This document shows, piece after piece, positions 54,221 to 63,565 of a stretch of DNA of 64,000 bases. Positions within the stretch are counted from its first letter, which is position 1; every line of letters starts with the position of its first letter. The notes under the pieces were generated by a model. It worked only from the letters and a program-made list of their open reading frames with translations, ran no database searches and was not told the DNA's origin. Both the position numbers and the translations under genes were made by a program. This DNA comes from JANTGF01 sp963750735 (GTDB lineage Bacteria; Bacteroidota; Bacteroidia; Bacteroidales; VadinHA17), in assembly GCA_963750735.1 (NCBI GenBank), contig CAVVRY010000019.1, positions 248,001 to 312,000 on the forward strand. The letters are read 5' to 3'.

Positions 54221-55000
54221 ATGAAGATTTTAATTCTTGGTGCAGGGAAAATGGGAGCATGGCTAGCTGAGTCACTTTGTTTAGAACATGAGGTTGGGAT
54301 ATATGACCCTGTTAGAGAAAAATTACGCTATATTTTTAAAACCCAAAGATTTTTGGATTACAAGGAATTTGAAGAGTTTCAGCCTGAATTATTGATTAAT
54401 TCAGTTGATCTTCAACATACTATCAAAGTATTTAAGGAAGTTCTTCCCTTTATTCCTGAAAATTGCATTATATCTGATATAGCTTCGGTGAAAAATGGCC
54501 TCAAAAACTATTACCTGAATTCTAACCGGAGGTTTGTATCAACCCACCCTATGTTTGGTCCAACTTTTGGGAATGTGAAAGAACTTGAGAATCAAAATGC
54601 TATTATAATTGAAGAATCAGATGAAGAGGGTAAGGCCTTTTTTAGAAAGTTTTATAGCTCTTTTAGCATAAATATCTTTGAGTATAGTTTTGAAAAGCAC
54701 GATGAAACTATAGCTTATTCTCTTTCTATTCCATTTGCTTCATCCCTGGTTTTTGGATCATGTATGAAAGAATTAGAAGTTCCAGGTACAACTTTTAAGA
54801 AACATTTAAATATTTCAAGGGGGCTGCTATCTGAGGATAATTACCTTCTTTCCGAAATACTTTTAAACCCCTATACCACAAGTCAGATTGAGAACATTCA
54901 GGAAAAGCTGAACAAACTAATTCAAATGATTGATGGTAGGGATACAGCAGGAATTCATGAGTTCTTTTCAGAGATTCGCAAGAATATTGGGATGCCTTAA
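54221..55000 (+). CDS. tyrA: Prephenate dehydrogenase family protein
   Basis: 259 residues. Rossmann fold with ILGAGKMGAWLAESL, SDIASVKNGL and the His motif STHPMFGPTFG, typical of prephenate dehydrogenases that make hydroxyphenylpyruvate for Tyr. It lacks a chorismate mutase domain and any ACT domain. Last gene of the operon; it converges with tilS with only 34 bp between and no clear hairpin. Confidence 0.93.
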   Translation: MKILILGAGKMGAWLAESLCLEHEVGIYDPVREKLRYIFKTQRFLDYKEFEEFQPELLINSVDLQHTIKVFKEVLPFIPENCIISDIASVKNGLKNYYLNSNRRFVSTHPMFGPTFGNVKELENQNAIIIEESDEEGKAFFRKFYSSFSINIFEYSFEKHDETIAYSLSIPFASSLVFGSCMKELEVPGTTFKKHLNISRGLLSEDNYLLSEILLNPYTTSQIENIQEKLNKLIQMIDGRDTAGIHEFFSEIRKNIGMP

Positions 55001-55034
55001 AAAAAAACAGAAGGTCAATTTTATCAAATAAAAT

Positions 55035-56357
55035 TCAGATTATTTCAATCTGAAAAAGATTTTTGGTGTTTTCTGATATTTTAAATCGATCATCAATTCT
55101 TTGACCAATAACCCAGACAATATCATCATTGGAAATAAGGAGCCAAATATTTTCTTTTTCTACTATGGAAAGCTTCTTGTCAATAAAAAAATCACTTAAC
55201 TTTTTAGTGTGTTTCATCCCAAGAGGTTTAAATTGATCTCCCTCTTTCCATTTTCTTAGCCTTAGTGGGAACTTTAGAATGTTCATATCTACCGTGGCAA
55301 TTTTATTGGAGGATGGAATTATAAATTGACTATTGTAGGATAATTTCCGGAATGATAATTTGATTGGAAATTCTAATGTTTGTGCTTTTGAATCGATATT
55401 GTATTCAATATTATCTTCATCTTTAATCTGACTAATAACCAGGTTCTCTCTATCCTTAACAAGCCTGTGAGTAGACGAATAAAAAAGTTTCCCTGAATGT
55501 GAATTCAATGAGTCAATAATATTAGGGATTATTTGGTGAGGAAATCCATATTGCGTTAAAATTTCATATAAGAGGGTTTGAATATGTCCATGTTGATCTA
55601 ATTTCTGAATATTTATTAAAATATTTTCACCCTCATTGCTAATTATGTGCTGCTTGGAATTAGAAACCTGATCAAAAAGCAGATCACTCGTTTTTCTCAG
55701 GTTATGAATAGTTTCTAATATATTTTTCTTAAAACTTGGATTTAAATTTTCAAATTCAGGAATAAGTTTATGTCGAATTCGATTTCGCTTATATTTAATC
55801 ATTGCATTGCTTGAATCCTCAACAAATTGGATGTTATTTTCCTTTTGATAATTTTCAATCTCCAATCGGCTGGCAAAAAGCATAGGTCTGATAAGATTCC
55901 CACTTTTAGTCTTAATCCCTGTAAGTCCTCTAATGCCAGTTCCCCTTGCAAGGTTTATCATAAAAGTTTCAATTACATCATCCTGGTTATGAGCCAGGGC
56001 AATTAAATCATAGTTATGTTCATTACGGATTTCGTCAAACCACTTATACCGCAGATCTCTGGCCGCCATCTGGATAGAAATCTTATTTTTAATGGAAAAT
56101 TCCTCAGTATTAAACCTTCTGTGGTGAAATGAAATTTTATTTTTTAAAGCATATTCTTTAACAAAATTCTCATCCCTTATTGATTCCTTATCTCTCAACT
56201 GAAAATTACAATGTGCTATTCCAAAATTTAATTCGGCTTTAGAGAATAAATCCGTCATGACCATTGAATCAATCCCTCCACTTACGGCCAACAGAATCTT
56301 TTCATTTTCATGAAAAATATCATAATCCGAAATAAACTTTGCAAATTGTTCAAGCAT
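55035..56357 (-). CDS. tilS: tRNA(Ile)-lysidine synthetase
   Basis: 440 residues. Uses ATP and lysine to convert cytidine 34 of tRNA-Ile2 to lysidine, an essential step for AUA decoding. N-terminal PP-loop LLAVSGGIDSMVM (SGGxDS), AHNQDDVIETF, GLTGI and NLIRPML, middle TilS substrate domain, and a C-terminal domain with FPLRLRKWKEGDQFKPLGMKHTKKLSDFFID. Full length. On the - strand in its own unit. Confidence 0.96.
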   Translation of the reverse strand: MLEQFAKFISDYDIFHENEKILLAVSGGIDSMVMTDLFSKAELNFGIAHCNFQLRDKESIRDENFVKEYALKNKISFHHRRFNTEEFSIKNKISIQMAARDLRYKWFDEIRNEHNYDLIALAHNQDDVIETFMINLARGTGIRGLTGIKTKSGNLIRPMLFASRLEIENYQKENNIQFVEDSSNAMIKYKRNRIRHKLIPEFENLNPSFKKNILETIHNLRKTSDLLFDQVSNSKQHIISNEGENILINIQKLDQHGHIQTLLYEILTQYGFPHQIIPNIIDSLNSHSGKLFYSSTHRLVKDRENLVISQIKDEDNIEYNIDSKAQTLEFPIKLSFRKLSYNSQFIIPSSNKIATVDMNILKFPLRLRKWKEGDQFKPLGMKHTKKLSDFFIDKKLSIVEKENIWLLISNDDIVWVIGQRIDDRFKISENTKNLFQIEII

Positions 56358-56478
56358 TTTATGGCAATTGACTTAATGGAGTCAGAGTTATAATTATGAA
56401 CTTCAAAGATATCAGATAGTTGAAGATTAAAAAAGTCTGTGAGGTACAAATGTTTTTTAAAGTGAGGAGGTAGGAAAC

Positions 56479-56506
56479 AAAAAAGGTTGCTCCAATGGGA
56501 ACAACC
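56479..56506 (-). terminator. Intrinsic terminator of ahpC
   Basis: On the - strand GGTTGTTCC and GGAGCAACC form a hairpin (56506-56485, one mismatch), followed by TTTTTT (56484-56479). It lies 24 bases after the ahpC stop. Confidence 0.85.
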
Positions 56507-56529
56507 TATTAGTATTGGGATCTATAATC

Positions 56530-57162
56530 TTATTTTGAAGCGAGGTACTCAGCAACACCTTCCTGGGTAGCTTTCATCGCACTTTCACCTGGATGCCAGT
56601 CAGCCGGGCAAACTTCACCATACTTTTCAAAATACTGAAGAGCGTCTACCATTCTTAAGACTTCCTCAACACTTCTTCCAAGTGGCATGTCATTTACAAC
56701 CTGATGACGAACAAGACCTTCCTTATCAATTAGGAATAAGCCCCTATAAGCCATAGGAGTACCATCGAAGCTAATCTTCCCATTATCATCATAATCGTAC
56801 TCCCCGGCAAGAACATCATAGTTTTCGGCTATGGTTTGTGCCTGGTCTGCAACCAATGGATATTTAACTCCTTTTATACCACCATCATTTAATTCGGTTT
56901 GAAGCCATTTCCAATGACTAAACTGAGAATCAACTGAACAGCCAACTACTGCAACATTTCTTTTTTCAAAATCCTCTTTCTTATTTTCAAAAGCAAGAAT
57001 TTCTGTTGGACAAACAAATGTAAAATCAGCCGGATAGAAATAGAATATCACATATTTCTTTCCCAGATATTGATCCAATGAAAACCCTTCAACCATTTCC
57101 CCTCCGTTAACTACAGCAGGAGCTTTAAAGGATGGAGCTTTTTTACCAACTAATACAGCCAT
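56530..57162 (-). CDS. ahpC: Typical 2-Cys peroxiredoxin (AhpC/Prx1 type)
   Basis: 210 residues. Reduces H2O2 and organic peroxides with a thiol. Peroxidatic Cys in FYPADFTFVCPTE, resolving Cys in GEVCPADWHPG near residue 188, and the GxxR/W block SVDSQFSHWKWL. C-terminal YF and GG motifs linked to overoxidation are partly changed, so sensitivity cannot be called. No ahpF is adjacent, so reduction may use thioredoxin. Single-gene unit with its own terminator; a TATTTTTG box at 57214-57207 (- strand) is a possible -7 element. Confidence 0.95.
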   Translation of the reverse strand: MAVLVGKKAPSFKAPAVVNGGEMVEGFSLDQYLGKKYVIFYFYPADFTFVCPTEILAFENKKEDFEKRNVAVVGCSVDSQFSHWKWLQTELNDGGIKGVKYPLVADQAQTIAENYDVLAGEYDYDDNGKISFDGTPMAYRGLFLIDKEGLVRHQVVNDMPLGRSVEEVLRMVDALQYFEKYGEVCPADWHPGESAMKATQEGVAEYLASK

Positions 57163-57287
57163 AATAGTAAATGTTTATTTATCGTTTATAATTTATTTAT
57201 TTGCTGCAAAAATAGTGAATTTGAATCTATTTTTAATGAAAAATGTCCAAATAAGATATTTCTTCAGTAAAATCGCTGTAACTACTT

Positions 57288-59288
57288 TTATTTAAATTCA
57301 AGAATCTCCGGGCGGTTAACATTGAAGCCTTCCGGGCGGTAATATCTTTCTCCAGAAACATCTAATAATACTCGTTTTGTAAAATCTGCAGAAAGAGTTG
57401 GGTAAATAGCCAAACGGATTTGCAGAGTTTTAAACGAAAGATTTTCATTCCTGATCCTAACTCCAATACCAACCCCTGTATGAATTGGATTATGAAAGAA
57501 GTCATTATTTGATTCGCCAATTAAACCAACATCAGCAAAAGTGTAGAATGTAAACCTGAAACCTGCGAGGTAATATGGAGAAAAGAATACTGTTTCAAGG
57601 TTAACAAACAAACGCTGAGTACCTCTAACCCCATAAGACCATAATCCTCTGATGCCATTGTTGTTTCGGATATATATATTTTCATCACTGTAGCGCCTGA
57701 TTCCATTGGTGTAATCGAAATTAACGAATTGTCTGATTTTAAATCGGTTGGCCGCGATTAAATGCGAGAAGTAGTTAACTTTTGCCTGGAACAGGCCTCT
57801 TTCAAAGGTATCATGTCCAAGTAAACCCCCAATTGATGCTTTAAGATACAAATAACCTAATCGGGGATAAATTTTCCCATGAGAAAGGCTTAAACTACTG
57901 TAATACCTATCATAAAACTCGTTGTTCTCCCAGCCACCTGTGATCTCAAATAATGCCCCATAAGGGATATCCTCAGTTTTGCCAAAATTATATATCAAGT
58001 GCATTTTATAAAAGTTCTCCCTTGAAAAGGCAATACTACCTAGATAAAGCTCGTACTTTTGAAGGTAATGGTATTCATTGTTTGTTATATCAGGCCGATC
58101 ATGAACATGGTTATTAATAAATCTCCCGGAAAAAATTAATCGGTCTCTTTCCCCAGCAAGCTTAAAAGCTCTTCCAAACCAGTAATCCTGATAAACATAG
58201 CGTAAACGATAAGTAGAATCGGGGTTAACATTAACCGGAGGCTCATACAATAAAGTATCAAATTTATCATTCGTATAGGTAACGCTATTAGAAAACCCAT
58301 AGGAGTATTTTATTTTAGGGGAAACAAACTTATGCTCTGCTTGAATTCCTATCTGTTCAGAATGAAAGGCGTTTAGGTAATTTATTTGGGCCTTAATAAA
58401 GGAACCAAATAAGTTTTGAGATGAGTAATTAGCTCCATATCCCCAACTGGGAGATTCTTGGAAATCATAAAAAACCTGAGCTTGAATTCTATGTCCTATT
58501 CCAAATAAATTTTGATCATAAACATCGAAAACCCCAGCTTGAATATGGGTTGGGTAAAAACCAAATCCAAATGAATATTGATCTTTTGTAAGGACAAGAA
58601 TATCAACCTCGTAGGATGAAATGGGGACGATCAGTATTCTGGCATCCTGTATAAAGGGTAAATCTCTTAAAATTCTTTCATTGTCAGAAATTTCATACGG
58701 ATCTAGCACATCTCCTTTTTTTATCAGGAGGTTGTTGATAATGACTTTATCTCTTGTCTTTGAATGTGATTTGTTTAAGAAGGTTTCCAAGGAGGTTGAT
58801 TCCCGGAATACCGTGTCATTAATTCCAGGCCCGAATGGATCAGCCTTTGCCAGCCGAATATTTCTTATTGTCTTACCAGAGTATTCGACAAATCGTGATT
58901 CACTTTTTTCATTGTCACCTTCTTGTGTTTCATTTGATGAGTTTTGCATTACCAACATATGTAACAGATTATTAATAAATGGCCTTTTCTCAGCCCAAAG
59001 ATAGAGAGAGTCATAAACACTTTTTGCCTTCAGATTTTGTTCATATGTAGTAGTGTAAGGAGTATTGGCGGGTACTATTATAAGTGTGTCTTTGTTAGCA
59101 TAATAAGCTGAATCATCATAAATTATAAACTCTCCAGTGCGAAGTAGGATTGTATCGTTATACAGGTTGAAACCCACAGAGTTATTGCTATAGGATATTC
59201 CTGTCAGGTTTAGAAATATAATTAATCCGAAGATTAATCTAAAAGCTGATCTCCGGTATATGTCAATATATTGTGTCATTTTAGACAA
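57288..59288 (-). CDS. Omp85-like outer-membrane beta-barrel protein
   Basis: 666 residues. N-terminal signal peptide (FGLIIFLNLTGISYS), a linker, then one POTRA-like domain (about 133-232, FVEYSGKTIRNIRLAK to VDILVLTKDQ). From about 235 to the end it is a beta-barrel with alternating aromatic residues and the final strand ...VLLDVSGERYYRPEGF. Such proteins insert or translocate substrates at the outer membrane, and the single POTRA suggests a specialised member rather than BamA. The last residue is Lys rather than Phe. Single-gene unit; substrate unknown. Confidence 0.82.
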   Translation of the reverse strand: MSKMTQYIDIYRRSAFRLIFGLIIFLNLTGISYSNNSVGFNLYNDTILLRTGEFIIYDDSAYYANKDTLIIVPANTPYTTTYEQNLKAKSVYDSLYLWAEKRPFINNLLHMLVMQNSSNETQEGDNEKSESRFVEYSGKTIRNIRLAKADPFGPGINDTVFRESTSLETFLNKSHSKTRDKVIINNLLIKKGDVLDPYEISDNERILRDLPFIQDARILIVPISSYEVDILVLTKDQYSFGFGFYPTHIQAGVFDVYDQNLFGIGHRIQAQVFYDFQESPSWGYGANYSSQNLFGSFIKAQINYLNAFHSEQIGIQAEHKFVSPKIKYSYGFSNSVTYTNDKFDTLLYEPPVNVNPDSTYRLRYVYQDYWFGRAFKLAGERDRLIFSGRFINNHVHDRPDITNNEYHYLQKYELYLGSIAFSRENFYKMHLIYNFGKTEDIPYGALFEITGGWENNEFYDRYYSSLSLSHGKIYPRLGYLYLKASIGGLLGHDTFERGLFQAKVNYFSHLIAANRFKIRQFVNFDYTNGIRRYSDENIYIRNNNGIRGLWSYGVRGTQRLFVNLETVFFSPYYLAGFRFTFYTFADVGLIGESNNDFFHNPIHTGVGIGVRIRNENLSFKTLQIRLAIYPTLSADFTKRVLLDVSGERYYRPEGFNVNRPEILEFK

Positions 59289-59392
59289 ATAGCCTAAAGT
59301 ACTTTACATTAAATATATATTAAACGCTTGTGATTAACAAATTTATACTAAAATTTAAAAGTGTTCATACTTCTGATAAATTGAGAATGGAC

Positions 59393-59420
59393 AAAAAACC
59401 CGGAGTTATTTTAATCCGGG
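59393..59420 (-). terminator. Intrinsic terminator of the M49-like peptidase gene
   Basis: On the - strand CCCGGA (59420-59415) pairs with TCCGGG (59404-59399), followed by TTTTTT (59398-59393). 23 bases after the stop. Confidence 0.88.
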
Positions 59421-59443
59421 CCTTTGTTCCAACGTTAATTTCC

Positions 59444-61087
59444 TTATAATCCAACAATTTCTTTCCCCTGTGAAAATCTTATATCTCTTGGGATTCCTGC
59501 ATTCGAGATTCGATCCAAATCTTTCTCCAGATCAGCCCTGATATATCCTTTTTCTTCAATCATCTTTTTAGCTTCATCATAATTTCCATTTCCCTGGATT
59601 ATAATTATTTCATTAGCAAGATCATTCATGGCTAACTTCATTTTTTCAAAATCTACCCTGTAAGTTCCGAACTCCTTGTCTTTAGTAAAAGCTCCTTTTT
59701 CCTGGAAATAATAAAATCTTACCATATTGGCTTTACCGTGTGAACTTGCAACTCCAAATCGAACAGATCTGAAAATACTGGTCATGAATGTAACGTAATT
59801 ATCCATTAAGTCTTTTTCTCCTAACTCACCCATATCTGCAAGTTGAGTTACCAGAAACAGACCCAGAATATCAGCTTTCCCTTCTTCTAATGCACTATAT
59901 TGCTCTTTAAGGGCAGTACGCACAACTCCTTTATTGTTTATGGTATTTTTAATGCCAAGACCGTGAGCAACTTCATGAAACATAGTATTCTCGAAAAATG
60001 CATCAAATTTAACGTGCTGTCTTTGGTCTTCTGCTATCATAATCTCGCTAATCGGTACTAAAATCTTTTCAAATTTATATTTCATCGAGTTTTTTAACTG
60101 CAATTTTCGACTTCCTTTTTCAATATGTACTCTCTCGTCATTTGGAAGATTAATTGCAATTGTTTTACTGCCGGCATTACAATCCCCAGCATAAAATATT
60201 GCATCATAAGCTCCTAAATCAGAATCACTTCCAGGAACTTCCTGTTTGTAAAGTTCGGGTACTGGCAAGGCCAATTGCAATTTAGGGAGCAATGAGGCAA
60301 ACCTGTCAAGTTTATCACTCCACTCTTTATCCTTAAGTAAAACATAACATTCATAAGCTGTTTTATATCCATATAGACCATCTTCATAATTTTCAATTGG
60401 GCCAATTACAACATCAATATCATTGGTTTTCATGTCCATCCAGGCAAGGTCTGATGATAAATAATCATCGGTAAGAATTGCTTCGGATCTCAATTCAAGG
60501 TATTTTTTAAAACCAGGATCTTCTGCCAATTCTGAAGCTTTTATTAGAAGTTCAGAGATTTGAGAAACTTTTTCAGCATATTGAACATTGTAAGGAATAG
60601 TAATTAAATTACCATTTTCATCGCGACGAATTACAGTGTACAAATCCGATTTATTTTCATCGCCAAAGTTGTCAAATTCTTCTTTTGTCATATCTGAAGG
60701 ATAGAATTGGGCACCTGGAGGTTTGGGACCAAAATCACTTAGAAATGGTTCATTGCCATTTAACCTCTCCCAAGGACCATAATTAATTTCAAGAAACATC
60801 TTTTCAGAATCATCACTAACGGAGTTCATAAGACTTTCTTTATTGCCAAATGATTGCTCCCAGAATATTTCGTCAACCTGGGCTGCAGCATCAATCAAAT
60901 AAGACAATAACTGCTTTTGATTATCTGAAAGATTATTTAATAGATCAGAATTTAGTTCAACCGGTGTAAATTCATTCACTTTGGCTTTTAAGTCAGAAGG
61001 ACTTTCATCAACTTTAGGTTCTATCTGGCAAGCAGATAGAAGGATTGTAAACACTACCAGGAATATCCATGAATATTTCTTTTTCAT
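59444..61087 (-). CDS. Lipoprotein metallopeptidase, dipeptidyl-peptidase III (M49)-like
   Basis: 547 residues. Lipoprotein signal peptide with lipobox LSAC (Cys20), so envelope-anchored. Zinc motif MFHEVAHGLG (HExxH) at about residues 376-385 and a second helix with EEGKADILGLF (EExxAD), which supplies the third ligand in M49 peptidases. Classical M49 has HExxGH; here the motif is one residue shorter. The middle part with GPKPPGAQFYPSDMTKEEF and GPIENYEDGLYGYKTAYE resembles DPP III-like proteins of Bacteroidota. Likely removes dipeptides in the periplasm; substrate unproven. Confidence 0.8.
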   Translation of the reverse strand: MKKKYSWIFLVVFTILLSACQIEPKVDESPSDLKAKVNEFTPVELNSDLLNNLSDNQKQLLSYLIDAAAQVDEIFWEQSFGNKESLMNSVSDDSEKMFLEINYGPWERLNGNEPFLSDFGPKPPGAQFYPSDMTKEEFDNFGDENKSDLYTVIRRDENGNLITIPYNVQYAEKVSQISELLIKASELAEDPGFKKYLELRSEAILTDDYLSSDLAWMDMKTNDIDVVIGPIENYEDGLYGYKTAYECYVLLKDKEWSDKLDRFASLLPKLQLALPVPELYKQEVPGSDSDLGAYDAIFYAGDCNAGSKTIAINLPNDERVHIEKGSRKLQLKNSMKYKFEKILVPISEIMIAEDQRQHVKFDAFFENTMFHEVAHGLGIKNTINNKGVVRTALKEQYSALEEGKADILGLFLVTQLADMGELGEKDLMDNYVTFMTSIFRSVRFGVASSHGKANMVRFYYFQEKGAFTKDKEFGTYRVDFEKMKLAMNDLANEIIIIQGNGNYDEAKKMIEEKGYIRADLEKDLDRISNAGIPRDIRFSQGKEIVGL

Positions 61088-61170
61088 TGTTTCTAATTGT
61101 TTGAATGATTGTAAATTATGTTATTAGCGAAGTGATTAATCTCAAATTTAAATACTGAAAATAAAACTGT

Positions 61171-61869
61171 TTAACCTCCATCTTCCGAAATATCATCTGA
61201 ATTAAACTGAAAACCAAGCCTTTTTCCGGTCTTAAGCTGTGAAATATTCATTTTTTCAGAAAGCTGGCGGACTGTTGCTATCTTAACATTTTCATAGGGA
61301 GGCACGAGTAGGTCAAAAGCCAGGGCATAACCCATTGCTCTTGATATTATTTTTCTCAAAATAGATTTAGTAATCTTTGTCTTTCCAAATGTTTTGTATT
61401 GGTAGCCTGTCTGTCTCTTTCCCTCTACGAAAATATGATTATTCCTATTTATAAATATCCTTGCAATTAAATACCCGAGGTCATCCAATCTCTGATAACG
61501 AAAAGAATCATCGAGGAAATTGTAAATATTTATTATACCACAATAAGAATTAAGTGGGTCTTCTTTAAGGTAAGGAGATTCCCAGACTTTATTTTCTCTG
61601 TCGAATTCAAATATATTTGAATGCATACTAAAAATAAGAATATCACCTGCTACTCTTATCTGTGCAACAAAAACTCCTTTATCCGAAAATTCGAGGCTTA
61701 CCCTTTCATTTGTGTTAGATAACTGGTCATTGAAATCATTGGTAATATTCACCAGAATTTCCTTAAGTGTATTAAAAGCAGCTATGGTATTAGCATATAC
61801 CAATTGTTTAACACCGGATTTCAAAGACAGAGCCTCGATAATCTTGCTTTCCTCTTTAGTGGCAGTCAT
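61171..61869 (-). CDS. Conserved hypothetical protein
   Basis: 232 residues, no signal peptide or membrane segment. A helical N-terminus (ESKIIEALSLKSGVKQLVYANTIAAFNTLKEIL) is followed by a beta-rich middle (VSLEFSDKGVFVAQIRVAGDILIFSMHSNIFEF) and a C-terminal helical part. I know of similar proteins only as hypothetical members in Bacteroidota. It is 83 bp from the M49-like gene and 127 bp from proS, all on the - strand, and may share a transcript with them. No function can be assigned. Confidence 0.7.
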   Translation of the reverse strand: MTATKEESKIIEALSLKSGVKQLVYANTIAAFNTLKEILVNITNDFNDQLSNTNERVSLEFSDKGVFVAQIRVAGDILIFSMHSNIFEFDRENKVWESPYLKEDPLNSYCGIINIYNFLDDSFRYQRLDDLGYLIARIFINRNNHIFVEGKRQTGYQYKTFGKTKITKSILRKIISRAMGYALAFDLLVPPYENVKIATVRQLSEKMNISQLKTGKRLGFQFNSDDISEDGG

Positions 61870-61996
61870 ATATTTGAATTAGATAAGTTGTTGAAAATGT
61901 AAATTTAGCAAAGTTTTTGCATGAATTTAAACTTCAAGAGTAAATCCTGTACTCAACAACTTAAGGGAGCAAAACGAAAAGGAACTTTAGAGGCCT

Positions 61997-63472
61997 TTAA
62001 TATGCTTTTGCGAATAATACTCTTCTGCTTGAAGGGTTTCCCGAAAATACACACTTACCTGGCTCTTCTTTTGAATCTAAAGGAATACAGCGGATGGTTG
62101 CCTTAGTCTCCTCCTTTATCTTTTGTTCTGTTTCCTGTGTGCCATCCCAATGAGCATAAACAAATCCCCCGGTACCATTAATGATTTCTTTGAAATCCTC
62201 CCAGGTATCAACTTTATGCGAGTTCTCGGTTCTGAAGTTGAACGCCTTATTATATATGTTTTGCTGCATTTCTTTCAATAAATCCTCAATCATACCCACT
62301 ACTTCAGTTTGAGAAACAGTTTTCTTTTCAAGTGTGTCACGCCGGGCAATTTCAATTGTGCCATTTTCGATGTCTCTTGGGCCGATGGCTAATCTGATTG
62401 GAACACCTTTTAATTCATATTCAGCAAACTTCCAGCCTGGTTTATGGGTGTCACGATCGTCATATTTTACACTTATATATTTGTCTTCCAGTTCTTTTTT
62501 TATTTTTAAGGCTACTTCCCCAAGTTCATTCAATTGCTCTGATCCCTTATAGATCGGAACAATTACTACCTGAATAGGAGCAAGTTTTGGCGGTAAAATC
62601 AGACCATTGTCATCAGAATGAGCCATTATTAATGCACCCATAAGCCTTGTAGACACTCCCCATGAAGTAGCCCAAACAAGATCAAGTTTTCCTGTTTTGT
62701 CGAGAAACTTAACATCAAATGCTTTTGCAAAATTCTGTCCGAGGAAATGGGAAGTGCCAGACTGAAGTGCTTTACCATCTTGCATTAACGCTTCAATGGA
62801 GTATGTTTCAAGCGCCCCAGCAAACCTTTCCGTTTCAGTTTTGGTACCTTTAATAACAGGAATAGCCATAAATTCTTCGGCAAAACGGGCATACAGATCA
62901 ACAATCTTTATTGTTTCTTCTACAGCTTCTTTTTTGGTAGCATGGGCTGTATGACCCTCCTGCCATAGGAATTCAGTAGTTCTAAGAAATAAACGAGTTC
63001 GCATTTCCCATCGAACAACATTTGCCCACTGATTAATCAAAATTGGAAGATCGCGATATGATTGAATCCAGTTTTTATAGGTATTCCATATTATTGTTTC
63101 TGAAGTTGGTCGAATGATCAATTCTTCCTCTAACTTAGCATCCGGATCAACAATAACACCTTTACCATTTGGATCATTTTTTAATCTGTAATGAGTAACA
63201 ACAGCACATTCTTTGGCAAATCCTTCTACGTGACTAGCTTCTTTGCTAAAAAAGGATTTTGGTATGAATAAAGGAAAATAAGCATTGCTATGACCAGTAT
63301 CTTTGAACATCTTGTCAAGCTGTGCCTGCATCTTCTCCCAGATTGCATAACCATATGGTTTGATTACCATACAACCTCTTACAGCAGAATTTTCAGCCAA
63401 GTCTGCCTTAATTACTAAGTCATTGTACCACTGTGCGTAATCCTCTTTTCTGCTGGTTAAAACTTTTGCCAT
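61997..63472 (-). CDS. proS: Prolyl-tRNA synthetase, archaeal/eukaryote type
   Basis: 491 residues. Class II synthetase charging tRNA-Pro. It lacks the INS editing domain that bacterial-type ProRS carries between motifs 2 and 3, and has the C-terminal extension of the eukaryote/archaeon-type enzyme. Motif 1 (VIKPYGYAIWEKMQAQLDKMF), motif 2 (IRPTSETIIWNTYKNW ... RWEMRTRLFLRTTEFLWQEGHTAH), motif 3 (SWGVSTRLMGALIMAHSDDNGLILPPKLAPIQVVIVPI) and the anticodon domain are present. Common form in Bacteroidota. Ends near FAKAY. Confidence 0.95.
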   Translation of the reverse strand: MAKVLTSRKEDYAQWYNDLVIKADLAENSAVRGCMVIKPYGYAIWEKMQAQLDKMFKDTGHSNAYFPLFIPKSFFSKEASHVEGFAKECAVVTHYRLKNDPNGKGVIVDPDAKLEEELIIRPTSETIIWNTYKNWIQSYRDLPILINQWANVVRWEMRTRLFLRTTEFLWQEGHTAHATKKEAVEETIKIVDLYARFAEEFMAIPVIKGTKTETERFAGALETYSIEALMQDGKALQSGTSHFLGQNFAKAFDVKFLDKTGKLDLVWATSWGVSTRLMGALIMAHSDDNGLILPPKLAPIQVVIVPIYKGSEQLNELGEVALKIKKELEDKYISVKYDDRDTHKPGWKFAEYELKGVPIRLAIGPRDIENGTIEIARRDTLEKKTVSQTEVVGMIEDLLKEMQQNIYNKAFNFRTENSHKVDTWEDFKEIINGTGGFVYAHWDGTQETEQKIKEETKATIRCIPLDSKEEPGKCVFSGNPSSRRVLFAKAY

Positions 63473-63565
63473 TTTAATTTTTGGTATGAATTTTGAACTT
63501 TAATTGATCAAAGTCAACAAACGAGTTGCAAAATAAATAAAAATTAACAACAAAAGGAGGGTGTC

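Noticed and set aside
57207..57214. TATTTTTG box upstream of ahpC as a promoter
   Set aside because: The -7 element fits, but no TTG lies at the proper distance, so it is mentioned only in the ahpC entry and not listed as a promoter.
61885..61962. Inverted repeat AAGTTGTTGA / TCAACAACTT upstream of the 232-residue hypothetical gene
   Set aside because: The arms are 58 nt apart, only 10 bp long and AT-rich; chance is the simplest explanation.
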